DNA of 7,522 nt. Origin: Pseudomonadota bacterium (GTDB lineage: Bacteria > Pseudomonadota > Gammaproteobacteria > Enterobacterales > Succinivibrionaceae). Position numbers and translations under genes: made by a program. The stretch covers positions 1-7,522 of the forward strand of contig JAEWPL010000245.1 in the NCBI GenBank assembly GCA_023460615.1, in the 5' to 3' direction. Below, piece after piece: positions 1-6,200 of this stretch; position 1 is the first letter of the stretch; each line of letters begins with the position of its first letter. Under the pieces are notes generated by a model. It saw only the letters and a list, made by a program, of their open reading frames with translations, was not told the origin of the DNA and made no database searches.

Positions 1-810
1 AATGCTAATACATTAGCCCGTTCTTTAGAATTGTTAAAGCAAGTATCCTCTGGTATGAATGTAAGTCCACGTATGAACATGTCAAGTTCTGATAGAGTAG
101 ATAGCAATCTTGTAGCTTCAAAAACTACTTTAGAGTCAGCTTTAATGGAGAAACAAGCTACAGCTTTCTCCTCAAATTCTGCCTTTGAAAATGGCTCTTT
201 TAGTGAGAACTCAAATTCACAACAGTCTTTTAATCAGAACTTTTTAAATAGTTTAAATCAGGCTAATAAAACTGTAAGTACTGAAAGTAAACCTACTTTA
301 AATCAAACTCCTGATTTACTTACTTTGTCAAAGAATTTAAAGGAAAACGCTGAAGCTTTAACTGAAAAAGTTATGAAGATGGCAAGTCGTAACCTTAAGA
401 GTATGGTTTTAGATTTAAATCCAACTAACTTAGGTAAGATGAAAATTACTTTAGATTTAACCTCTGCTGATGAAATTGCTAAGATTTCCATCGGTGCAAG
501 TCAAGCTGGTACTAGAGCTTTAGTTGAAAGTACCTTAGATAGCTTAAAGGAGACTTTAAAACAAAACTTTATTGAGGCTCAAACTGATGTAGTTGATTAC
601 GAGGAAGGGGAGCCAAATCATGAGCAATATGCCTCAGACGATGAGCAACACCAACCTCAACACGAATCATCTCAACAAAAGAGCTCTGATAATGGCATAC
701 TCTTTGCTTCAGATGAAAAGAGTGAGAGAGAGACAGAAAATAGTCAGTTAAATGATTTAGAAAATATAAACAACTCACAAAATGCTAATGGTATTAGTTA
801 TTTTGCATAA
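1..810 (+). CDS. fliK: Flagellar hook-length control protein FliK, C-terminal part (5' end outside window)
   Basis: FliK is the secreted molecular ruler of the flagellar type III export system. Its C-terminal domain acts on FlhB to switch export from hook to filament proteins. The reading frame is open from base 1, so the gene is cut by the window edge; a TTG at 31 is only an internal Leu codon and should not be taken as the start. The first ~120 visible codons are Ser/Asn/Gln-rich and low in complexity, typical of FliK N-terminal and linker regions. The conserved hook-length domain (Flg_hook type) lies at about 367-603, with the signature LDLNPTNLGKMKITLDL (409-459) and a following helix-rich part. 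A ~68-residue acidic, Gln/His/Ser-rich tail (607-807) follows. The position directly before fliL supports the call. The identification is firm for the C-terminal domain; total length is unknown. Confidence 0.9.
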   Translation, partial: NANTLARSLELLKQVSSGMNVSPRMNMSSSDRVDSNLVASKTTLESALMEKQATAFSSNSAFENGSFSENSNSQQSFNQNFLNSLNQANKTVSTESKPTLNQTPDLLTLSKNLKENAEALTEKVMKMASRNLKSMVLDLNPTNLGKMKITLDLTSADEIAKISIGASQAGTRALVESTLDSLKETLKQNFIEAQTDVVDYEEGEPNHEQYASDDEQHQPQHESSQQKSSDNGILFASDEKSERETENSQLNDLENINNSQNANGISYFA

Positions 811-855
811 AAAATCAAATAATTATGTTCTGTAGTGTGCCATAATATATTAAAT

Positions 856-864
856 AGGAGAGGG
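856..864 (+). promoter_or_regulatory. Strong Shine-Dalgarno site of fliL
   Basis: AGGAGAGGG lies just 5' of the ATG at 867 with a 2-nt gap after the purine run (about 5 nt from the AGGAG core). It fixes the fliL start and is the strongest ribosome site in the operon. It follows the longest intergenic gap in the operon (56 nt), so fliL appears to be translated independently of fliK. Confidence 0.7.
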
Positions 865-866
865 TT

Positions 867-1409
867 ATGGCTGACAATAAAAAAGATGAAATTGAAGGCG
901 AGAATGGTGGTAAGTCAAAGGCAAAATTGCTTTTGGTTATCGGTATCGTCATCGCTTTAATCGTTGCTATAGGTTGCTATGCTGGAGTAGCTAAAGTATT
1001 TGAACTTTGGCCTTTTGAACCATTAGGACCATCAGCTGAAGAAATTGCTGCTCAAAAAGTACAACAAGAGCAAGAGCAACGTCTTTTACAAAAGGAAAGT
1101 TATATTCCTTTTGAACAAACATTTACCTTTACTATTAAGAGTGAAAGACGCTTACACACAGGACAAATCCAAGTTGTGTTATCTGTAATTGGTGAGCAAA
1201 ATGAGGAGCTTGCTAAAAAACATCTACCACTGTTAAACAGTGTAGTGTTTGATAAGTTGTCTTCTCAAACTTACGAGAGCTTGTTGATGCCATCTGGTAG
1301 ACAAAGACTTAAAAGAGAACTACTAGATGCAACTAGAGCTAAAATGACGGAAGTAGCTAAAGCTCCTGTAATCAATCAGATCCTCTTTACTAATTTCGTA
1401 TTGCAATAG
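867..1409 (+). CDS. fliL: Flagellar basal body-associated protein FliL
   Basis: FliL is a single-pass inner-membrane protein that surrounds or stabilises the stator units at the flagellar motor, aiding torque and swarming in several bacteria. The 180-residue product has a charged cytoplasmic N-terminus (residues 1-20, Lys/Glu-rich), one hydrophobic segment at about 21-45, a Glu/Gln-rich linker (58-76) and a periplasmic domain (about 80-180). The domain ends in the family-typical C-terminus ILFTNFVLQ. Length matches the usual 150-180 residues. The ATG at 867 has a strong ribosome site. The stop is 12 nt before the fliM start, so the gene sits within the fliK-R transcription unit. No defects are visible. 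Sequence alone gives the family; the precise role in this organism is inferred from the family. Confidence 0.93.
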   Translation: MADNKKDEIEGENGGKSKAKLLLVIGIVIALIVAIGCYAGVAKVFELWPFEPLGPSAEEIAAQKVQQEQEQRLLQKESYIPFEQTFTFTIKSERRLHTGQIQVVLSVIGEQNEELAKKHLPLLNSVVFDKLSSQTYESLLMPSGRQRLKRELLDATRAKMTEVAKAPVINQILFTNFVLQ

Positions 1410-1421
1410 TGGAGCAACACT

Positions 1422-2468
1422 GTGACTGAATTTTTAAGCCAGGAAGAAATTGATGCTCTACTTCATGGAGCAGACGATGTAGAGCCTGAATTACCAGAAG
1501 ACACCACGGGGATAAAATCCTTCGACTTTGGTTCGCAAGAACGTATTGTCCGTGGTCGTATGCCTACCTTAGAGCTTGTGGATGAGCGTTTTGCTCGTCA
1601 CATGCGTATCAGTTTGTTTAACATGATGCGCCACACTGCTGAGGTAACCTGGACTGGTGTAAATATGATGAAGTTTGGTGAGTATGTGCAAACTCTATTC
1701 TTACCAACTTCCTTGAACATGGTTAGATTCCGTCCTTTAAAAGGTACTGCTCTAATTACCTTAGAGGCAAGCTTAGTCTTTATCTTAGTGGAAAACTTCT
1801 TCGGTGGTGAAGGTCGTTTTAGAACTAAGATTGAAGGTCGTGAGTTTACCCCAACTGAAAGACGTATTATTCAAAAGCTTCTAAAGATGATCTTTGCCGA
1901 TTACAAAGAAGCTTGGGCACCTGTAATGGATGCTGAGTTTGAATACTTAGATTCTGAAGTTAACCCTTCAATGGCTAATATCGTAAGTCCATCTGAGGTG
2001 TTAGTAGTAAATAAATTCCATATCGATCTAGATGGTGGTGGCGGTAATTTACATATCTGCTTCCCATATTCAATGATTGAGCCTATTCGTGAATTGTTAG
2101 ATGCAGGTGTGCAATCTGATAAAGGCGATACCGACGTACGTTGGAATAAAGCCTTGCGCGAAGAGGTGATGGATGTAAATGTGGATGTTGGTGTTAAGTT
2201 ATTAGATACCACCGTATCCTTAAGGGATATTTTAAACTTCCAGGTGGGTGATATCTTAAACGTTGATATCCCTGAAAACTTATTAGTTTCAGTTGAAGAT
2301 TTGCCAAGTTATCATGGAAAACTTGGACGAACTAAAGACAAATTAGCCGTAAAAATCTCTGAGGTACTTGAAAGACCTAAGAGTGTTAAAAATGATCTCA
2401 GCTTCATTAAAGGTAACAGTATTACTGTTAATGATGAGGATGAGCTTGAAGAATTTGATGATGATTAG
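1422..2468 (+). CDS. fliM: Flagellar motor switch protein FliM
   Basis: FliM forms the middle of the cytoplasmic C-ring. It binds phosphorylated CheY and relays the signal to FliG to reverse rotation. The 348-residue protein opens with the CheY-P-binding peptide LSQEEIDALL (residues 5-14). The CheC-like middle domain follows (about 45-230), carrying the GGxG-type FliG-contact motif GGEG at 128-131. A SpoA/FliN-like C-terminal domain occupies about 245-318 and an acidic tail (EEFDDD) ends the protein. The start is GTG at 1422, chosen because the N-terminal motif must be near the terminus and TGGAG lies 7 nt upstream. The intact CheY-binding motif implies a chemotaxis-controlled motor. fliN follows after 12 nt. 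Length is normal to slightly long because of the acidic tail. Confidence 0.97.
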   Translation: MTEFLSQEEIDALLHGADDVEPELPEDTTGIKSFDFGSQERIVRGRMPTLELVDERFARHMRISLFNMMRHTAEVTWTGVNMMKFGEYVQTLFLPTSLNMVRFRPLKGTALITLEASLVFILVENFFGGEGRFRTKIEGREFTPTERRIIQKLLKMIFADYKEAWAPVMDAEFEYLDSEVNPSMANIVSPSEVLVVNKFHIDLDGGGGNLHICFPYSMIEPIRELLDAGVQSDKGDTDVRWNKALREEVMDVNVDVGVKLLDTTVSLRDILNFQVGDILNVDIPENLLVSVEDLPSYHGKLGRTKDKLAVKISEVLERPKSVKNDLSFIKGNSITVNDEDELEEFDDD

Positions 2469-2474
2469 TAGGTG
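2469..2474 (+). promoter_or_regulatory. Ribosome binding site that decides the fliN start
   Basis: TAGGTG directly follows the fliM stop and lies 6 nt before the ATG at 2481. A possible in-frame GTG start at 2472 is part of this site itself, so it would have no ribosome site of its own. The ATG at 2481 is therefore preferred. Confidence 0.6.
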
Positions 2475-2480
2475 TACATT

Positions 2481-2879
2481 ATGTCAGATGATCAAAAATT
2501 AGCCGACGAATGGGCTGCAGCTTTAGGTGCTCAAGCTGAAGGTGAAGCTTCTCAACCTCCTATTGAAGAGTTTGACGAGGATAGCTCTACTAATAAAGGA
2601 CCACTTTCTGTTGAAGAGCGTAAAAAGTTAGATTCTATCTTAGATATTCCTGTTACCATCACCATGGAAGTTGGTCACGCTAAGATTTCTATTCGTAATT
2701 TATTACAGTTAAACCAAGGCTCTGTAATTGAGCTTGAGCGTTTAGCTGGTGAGCCATTAGATGTTTTAGTTAATGGTACTTTAATTGCTCACGGTGAAGT
2801 TGTTGTAGTTAATGACAAATTTGGTATTCGTCTAACTGATGTAATCAGCCAAGTTGAGCGTATTAAAAAATTACAATAA
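2481..2879 (+). CDS. fliN: Flagellar motor switch protein FliN
   Basis: FliN forms the base of the C-ring, where it helps rotational switching and docks the FliH-FliI export ATPase complex. From the ATG at 2481 the product is 132 residues. It has a gammaproteobacterial-type N-terminus (MSDDQKLADEWAAALGAQ), a short acidic linker (about 20-45), and a SpoA domain at about 53-128. The domain carries the conserved runs DIPVTITMEVG and GEVVVVNDKFGIRLTD. Length fits the family (about 130-140). A GTG nine bases upstream (2472) would add three residues, but it overlaps the ribosome site and spoils the family-typical N-terminus. Its stop overlaps the fliO start by one base (TAATG), implying coupled translation. 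Confidence 0.97.
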   Translation: MSDDQKLADEWAAALGAQAEGEASQPPIEEFDEDSSTNKGPLSVEERKKLDSILDIPVTITMEVGHAKISIRNLLQLNQGSVIELERLAGEPLDVLVNGTLIAHGEVVVVNDKFGIRLTDVISQVERIKKLQ

Positions 2880-3280
2880 TGTTAAAAAATCTGTTTTTTT
2901 ATACAGCTTTAATGTTTTCTTCAGCGGTATGTGCTCAAGAAAATGTTGCTACAAGACCTATAACCTCCCTTAAAGATATCCTACTATGGTTGATATCCAC
3001 CATAGTAGTGGTAGCTTGTATCTTTGTTCTAGCCTTCTTCTTAAAGAAAATTAAATTTGTCAAAGGCAAAACTGCTACCTTAGCTATAGTTGATCAGCTT
3101 TATGTTGGTCCAAAGCAAAGAGTAGTGATGGTAAAGGCAGGGGAGAGAAAAATATTACTTGGGGTAACCCCAAACAATATCAACTATCTAACTGAAGTTA
3201 AGGACTCTCATGACAAGTTTTCTGAGTGCTTAGCTGAACATCAAGAGCCTAAAGCTTATGATCATAAAACAAGCGATTGA
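2879..3280 (+). CDS. fliO: Flagellar biosynthetic protein FliO
   Basis: FliO is a small membrane protein that assists assembly of the FliP ring of the flagellar export gate and is not itself part of the finished channel. The 133-residue product starts with a hydrophobic, signal-like segment (residues 4-19, ending SSAVCAQ). It then has a clear membrane helix at about 33-54. A cytoplasmic domain follows with the family pattern VGPKQRVVMVKAGERKILLG (residues 76-95) and GVTPNNINYL. FliO is poorly conserved in general, so the call rests on this pattern plus its place between fliN and fliP. The ATG overlaps the fliN stop, and the 3' end overlaps fliP by 23 nt, so the last codons are read in two frames. 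Confidence 0.93.
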   Translation: MLKNLFFYTALMFSSAVCAQENVATRPITSLKDILLWLISTIVVVACIFVLAFFLKKIKFVKGKTATLAIVDQLYVGPKQRVVMVKAGERKILLGVTPNNINYLTEVKDSHDKFSECLAEHQEPKAYDHKTSD

Positions 3281-4112
3281 AAAGCAAGAATATTTTGCTA
3301 ATACTAAGAATATCTTAGCTAAATTAGGATCTTTAAAGAAGACTTTTGCCATTAGTACCTTGCTTACTATAGCTACAGGTCTTTTGTTATTTTTTACCCC
3401 ACAAGCTTTTGCAGATAATAGCCTAGATATTTCTGCTTTTACAGTTAAAACTAATCCTGATGGTACTCAAGATTACTCCTTGTCTTTGCAAGTAGTAATG
3501 CTAATGACTTTATTGTCCTTTATACCATCAATTCTTGTGATGATGACCTCCTTTACAAGAATCGTCATTGTGCTAGCCATCTTACGTCAAGCTATCGGTT
3601 TGCAAACCTCACCTTCTAATCAAGTTGTGATTGGCATTGCCTTATTCTTAACTATCTTTATCATGACTCCTGTGTTTGACGATATCTACACTCAAGCTAT
3701 CGAGCCTTATGTGCAAGAGAAAATTCAAGCCCGTGAAGCTTTTGAAATTGCGCAAAAACCATTACACAAGTTCATGTTAAATCAAACTCGTATGTCTGAT
3801 TTAAACGCCTTTAGTGAGTTTGCCAACATTAAGATTGATAAAATCGAAGATGTTCCAATGCGTGTGGTGATTCCAGCCTTTATCGTAAGTGAGCTTAAGA
3901 CTGCTTTCCAAATTGGCTTTATGCTGTTCTTACCGTTCTTAATTATCGACTTGGTGGTGGCATCTATCTTAATGGCTATGGGTATGATGATGCTATCTCC
4001 TATGATCGTATCTCTTCCTTTTAAACTGATGCTGTTTGTATTAGTAGATGGTTGGTCCTTGATTATGGGAACGTTAATGTCGAGTTTCGGTATAGGTGTT
4101 GCAGGTACTTAA
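3258..4112 (+). CDS. fliP: Flagellar export gate protein FliP
   Basis: FliP forms the pentameric core of the FliPQR export gate in the inner membrane. The 284-residue precursor has a hydrophobic leader at about 29-47 and a likely signal-peptidase site after AFA (residue 52), consistent with the known cleavable FliP leader. It carries the family hallmark SFTRIVIVLAILRQAIGLQT (98-117) followed by SPSNQVVIGIALFLT. A central soluble loop spans about 140-200, and the last two hydrophobic segments lie at about 218-275. The sequence ends with the usual LMSSFGIG-type C-terminus. The N-terminal stretch before the leader is long (about 28 residues). ATG 3258 is nevertheless the only ATG upstream of the leader, with AAGAG about 10 nt upstream. 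The start lies inside fliO, suggesting coupled translation. Family identity is certain; the exact start is slightly less so. Confidence 0.96.
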   Translation: MIIKQAIEKQEYFANTKNILAKLGSLKKTFAISTLLTIATGLLLFFTPQAFADNSLDISAFTVKTNPDGTQDYSLSLQVVMLMTLLSFIPSILVMMTSFTRIVIVLAILRQAIGLQTSPSNQVVIGIALFLTIFIMTPVFDDIYTQAIEPYVQEKIQAREAFEIAQKPLHKFMLNQTRMSDLNAFSEFANIKIDKIEDVPMRVVIPAFIVSELKTAFQIGFMLFLPFLIIDLVVASILMAMGMMMLSPMIVSLPFKLMLFVLVDGWSLIMGTLMSSFGIGVAGT

Positions 4113-4114
4113 AA

Positions 4115-4384
4115 ATGGAAGTAGAAGTATTTGTCGATATCGTAAGAGAAGCCTTAGGTTTGGTAGCCTTACTTGTGAGTGCAAGTATTTTACCTTCCTT
4201 GTGTGTAGGTTTATGTGTCTCTATTTTCCAGGCTGCAACCTCTATTAACGAGCAGACTTTATCCTTTTTACCAAGACTGTTAGTGACCGTGGGTGCACTA
4301 ATGGTGGGATCTCATTGGGGACTTGAAAAACTCATGGGATTTTTTAAAAACATAGTTGATCTTATTCCTCAAGTTATTGGCTGA
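4115..4384 (+). CDS. fliQ: Flagellar export gate protein FliQ
   Basis: FliQ is the small two-helix subunit packed around FliP and FliR in the flagellar type III export gate. From the ATG at 4115 it is 89 residues, the standard FliQ length, with membrane helices at about 14-37 and 53-72. The typical connecting motif is FQAATSINEQTLSFLPR (residues 38-54). The start is 2 nt after the fliP stop, with a GCAGG site about 9 nt upstream. The frame remains open further 5' (an ATG at 4052), but that extension lies inside fliP and would add 21 unfamiliar residues, so it is rejected. The stop overlaps the fliR start (TGATG), pointing to translational coupling that would keep gate subunits in proportion. 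Confidence 0.97.
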   Translation: MEVEVFVDIVREALGLVALLVSASILPSLCVGLCVSIFQAATSINEQTLSFLPRLLVTVGALMVGSHWGLEKLMGFFKNIVDLIPQVIG

Positions 4385-5178
4385 TGGACAACAGTATTGA
4401 AACAATTTCCTTAGCTGCTGTAGCTCAGCTAGTATGGCCTTTGTGCCGTATTAGTGGATTTCTAGCTACCATGTTTGCTGTGTCTGGAAATTCCTTTCCT
4501 ACTATGGCTAGAGCCTTAATGTGTTTGGCAATTACTGTATGTATGTTGCCATCAATTCCAAATCTTGCGCCTGATGCTAACCCTTTTACCACCATAGGTA
4601 TTTTAATAACCATTAAAGAATCTTTAATTGGTGTAGCTCTAGGTCTTACTACTGTTTTTATCTCACAGGCTTTTATCATCGCAGGTCAAGCTGTGGCTAT
4701 GCAGACAGGTTTAGGCTTTGCTTCCTTAGTTGATCCTGTATCTGGAACTAATTCCCCTGTAGTAGGTCAGTTCTTTACGGTTTTGTGTACCTTAGTCTTC
4801 TTTGGCTTAGATGGTCATTTGATCTTTTTTAGATTGCTTTTAGAATCTTTTACTACCTTGCCTATCGGTGAATTTTTACCCCTTCATGGATTGCAGGAGA
4901 TCATCTACTTTTCAGGTAGTATGTTTAAAGCAGGTTTGGCAATGGCAATTAGTGCAATTTGTACCATGCTTGTGGTAAACTTTACCTTAGGTGTTATGAC
5001 CAAAGCAGCCCCTCAGCTAAACGTATTCTCCTTAGGCTTTGCCATTACCATGATTATAGGTTTAGTGGTTTTATATCTTTCCTTAAATGCATTTATGAGT
5101 AATTTTACCCACAACTTCAACGATGTATTTAATGCTGCTTGTTCTTTAATCGGCACTTCCTGTGACGGAATTCTTTAA
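4384..5178 (+). CDS. fliR: Flagellar export gate protein FliR
   Basis: FliR completes the helical FliP5-FliQ4-FliR1 gate and, in the known complex, is contacted by FlhB. The 264-residue protein is hydrophobic almost throughout, with about six membrane-associated segments. It carries the conserved central region GQAVAMQTGLGFASLVDP (residues 101-118), then the run GQFFTVLCTLVFFGLDGH (128-145). Near the C-terminus it has KAAPQLNVFSLGFAI (207-221), all characteristic of the FliR/SpaR family. Length matches the family (about 260). It overlaps the fliQ stop by one base. Unlike in many bacteria, flhB does not follow and is not fused to it, so FlhB must be encoded elsewhere if the flagellum works. 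This is the last recognisable flagellar gene in the window. Confidence 0.97.
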   Translation: MDNSIETISLAAVAQLVWPLCRISGFLATMFAVSGNSFPTMARALMCLAITVCMLPSIPNLAPDANPFTTIGILITIKESLIGVALGLTTVFISQAFIIAGQAVAMQTGLGFASLVDPVSGTNSPVVGQFFTVLCTLVFFGLDGHLIFFRLLLESFTTLPIGEFLPLHGLQEIIYFSGSMFKAGLAMAISAICTMLVVNFTLGVMTKAAPQLNVFSLGFAITMIIGLVVLYLSLNAFMSNFTHNFNDVFNAACSLIGTSCDGIL

Positions 5179-5204
5179 TTTATCAAAAACAATTAGGAAA
5201 TTTT

Positions 5205-5648
5205 ATGATTTATATTGATATGGACGGCACTATTGACGATTTTCGTGCTTGGGTCGCAACTAAAACTGACGATTTGTCAGGTCCAAGTATCGAAGCTACT
5301 ATTGTTAAGTACTATCAAGAGTGCTACAAAGATCCTCCTTTAATTGAGCGCAACCGCCACTTATTAACAGATTTTGAAGACTTTAGAATTTTATCTGCAA
5401 TTCCTAGCACTAAAACCTTACTTAAGTACTGTAAAGCAGAAGATCTTGATGTCATCATGAGCACTTTAAGAGAGAATAAGCTTGCTTACATGGAAAGACT
5501 AGGAGTTCACCGTAGCAACGTTATCATCACCAATGGCTCAAAAGAGAAGAAGCTCTACGCTAAAAAAGGAGAAGTTCTTTACGACGATTATAAAAAGAAC
5601 ATCGACGAGTGGATTTCTTTCGGTGGTACCGGCGTTTTAGTGGAATAA
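5205..5648 (+). CDS. HAD-superfamily hydrolase, phage-type 5'-nucleotidase-like
   Basis: This is a small (147-residue) HAD-fold protein, likely a phosphatase acting on small phosphorylated molecules, perhaps nucleotides. Motif I is intact at the very N-terminus (D5-M-D7-G8-T9, nucleophile D5). A motif II Ser/Thr lies in DVIMST (82-87), basic motif III candidates lie in KEKKLYAKK (113-121), and motif IV is the acidic pair D127-D128 in GEVLYDDYKKNIDEW. The motif IV context (DDYKKNIDEW then GGTGVLV) resembles the 5'(3')-deoxyribonucleotidase-like proteins common in phages and scattered in bacteria. The substrate cannot be read from sequence. ATG 5205 has AGGAAA 4 nt upstream. It starts 26 nt after fliR on the same strand, so it may be co-transcribed with the flagellar genes, yet no flagellar role is known for this family. 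Codon use does not differ visibly from its neighbours. Confidence 0.78.
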   Translation: MIYIDMDGTIDDFRAWVATKTDDLSGPSIEATIVKYYQECYKDPPLIERNRHLLTDFEDFRILSAIPSTKTLLKYCKAEDLDVIMSTLRENKLAYMERLGVHRSNVIITNGSKEKKLYAKKGEVLYDDYKKNIDEWISFGGTGVLVE

Positions 5649-5688
5649 GCTTTGAGTAGTTATTTAGGTCGTATTATTTTGAAAGTAA

Positions 5689-5711
5689 AGCCTCACTTAA
5701 ATTGTGAGGCT
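5689..5711. terminator. Hairpin 3' of the HAD gene, possible terminator
   Basis: AGCCTCAC (5689-5696), a 7-nt loop TTAAATT, and GTGAGGCT (5704-5711) form a perfect 8-bp stem. The stem lies 40 nt past the HAD stop and between convergent units (plus-strand HAD gene, minus-strand Panacea remnant). The plus side lacks a U-run (TAATTGGTAC follows), so it is not a canonical intrinsic terminator for the flagellar transcript. On the minus strand the stem is followed by TTACTTTC, slightly U-richer. It may act as an RNA 3'-end stabiliser or a weak two-way terminator. Confidence 0.5.
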
Positions 5712-5746
5712 AATTGGTACAGATAAAAGATATTAAAAGAAAATTT

Positions 5747-5769
5747 AAACCATTTATTTTTCATTCATT
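5747..5769. repeat. Direct repeat copy 1 (3' flank of Panacea remnant)
   Basis: AAAC, a C, then ATTTATTTTTCATTCATT. It matches 6116-6138 at 22 of 23 positions (C5751 versus T6120). On the minus strand it covers the sequence immediately after, and overlapping, the stop of the Panacea-like reading frame. Confidence 0.85.
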
Positions 5770-6119
5770 TGTTAACAGGTTCTAATAATGTTTTAAAATA
5801 ATCTGAAATTAAATTGTCAGGTATTTCTTTTTGGAGATTTTTACCTCCATTAGTAGATTTGAACCATGGTCCATTTTCATCATGAGTCCAATTTACTAAT
5901 GTACCTGCATTATATCTTCCAAAAAAATTTAGTGTAGTATCTATAATTTTTTTTTTGGCTTTCATTAAGTATAGATGTTAAATTTTCTTCATGAGACATT
6001 AAAGCTTCAACAATACCATCAGCGTTACGTTTAGTATATTTATAAATTCTTGGAAATACAGGGCCATGAGGCCATGCTTTAGGATGCTCATCGCAAATCT
6101 GTTTTATTAATATTAAAAC
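5765..6119 (-). pseudogene. Panacea/DUF4065 (SocA-like antitoxin) gene, N-truncated and frameshifted
   Basis: Panacea-domain proteins are antitoxins or chaperone-like adaptors for diverse toxins (SocA family, PanAT systems). On the minus strand, 6095-5957 reads CDEHPKAWPHGPVFPRIYKY and onward, containing the family hallmark AWPHGPVFP-x-IY. The frame then breaks at a run of ten A's (5947-5956). In the next frame, 5965-5765 reads the C-terminal half, with NAGTLVNWTHDENGPW matching the family's second conserved block (L-x-x-x-TH-x-x-x-PW). It ends at YFKTLLEPVNK. Removing one A, or adding two, would join both parts. The first ~45 residues expected of the domain are missing: an in-frame TAA (6125-6123) and foreign-looking codons precede the homologous part. 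It is therefore broken twice. The family call is by eye from two conserved blocks. No toxin partner is visible. Confidence 0.75.
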
Positions 6120-6138
6120 TATTTATTTTTCATTCATT
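6116..6138. repeat. Direct repeat copy 2
   Basis: AAAC, a T, then ATTTATTTTTCATTCATT. This is the second copy of the 23-bp repeat at 5747-5769, in the same orientation and 369 bp away. On the minus strand it spans the stop of a short second reading frame (KLLNSMNEK, stop at 6125-6123) and abuts the truncated 5' end of the Panacea remnant. Confidence 0.85.
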
Positions 6139-6200
6139 GAATTTAATAGTTTAATAATCTCTTTAAAGTAAGCAGTTTGAGATGATTCTATACCTCTTTT
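6123..6200 (-). pseudogene. Fragment: apparent last codons of a second Panacea-like gene
   Basis: The minus strand reads KRGIESSQTAYFKEIIKLLN followed by SMNEK and a stop. It ends like the neighbouring Panacea remnant (YFKEIIKLLN versus YFKTLLEPVNK). The DNA also aligns: past the 23-bp repeat both copies share GTT, TAATAAT, TTAAA and TAA blocks at matching spacing. I infer that this is the C-terminal end of a diverged tandem paralogue whose body has been lost. No start codon or ribosome site belongs to it. The relation rests on ~25 codons plus the shared 3' flank, so it is moderate to weak. Unrelated sequence (6201-6283) lies upstream, where I see no gene. Confidence 0.45.

Noticed and set aside
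303..491. Minus-strand open frame antisense to fliK
   Set aside because: It overlaps the conserved FliK domain in the opposite strand, has no recognisable motif and is explained by the coding strand's composition.
569..778. Minus-strand open frame antisense to the FliK tail
   Set aside because: Low-complexity shadow of the Gln/His-rich tail, with no family resemblance.
803..846. Possible sigma-70 promoter before fliL (TTGCAT and CATAAT-like boxes)
   Set aside because: No pair of boxes has both a good match and a 16-18 bp spacing; the region is simply AT-rich. I see no convincing sigma-28 or sigma-54 pattern either.
1901..2212. 103-codon minus-strand open frame inside fliM
   Set aside because: Lies wholly within the conserved FliM domains; the translation is Ser/Thr-rich and without motifs.
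4052..4114. Upstream extension of fliQ to an ATG at 4052
   Set aside because: It lies inside the fliP 3' end, adds 21 unfamiliar residues and would exceed the standard 89-residue FliQ length.
4425..4679. Minus-strand open frame antisense to fliR
   Set aside because: Shadow of a conserved membrane-protein gene, with no motif.
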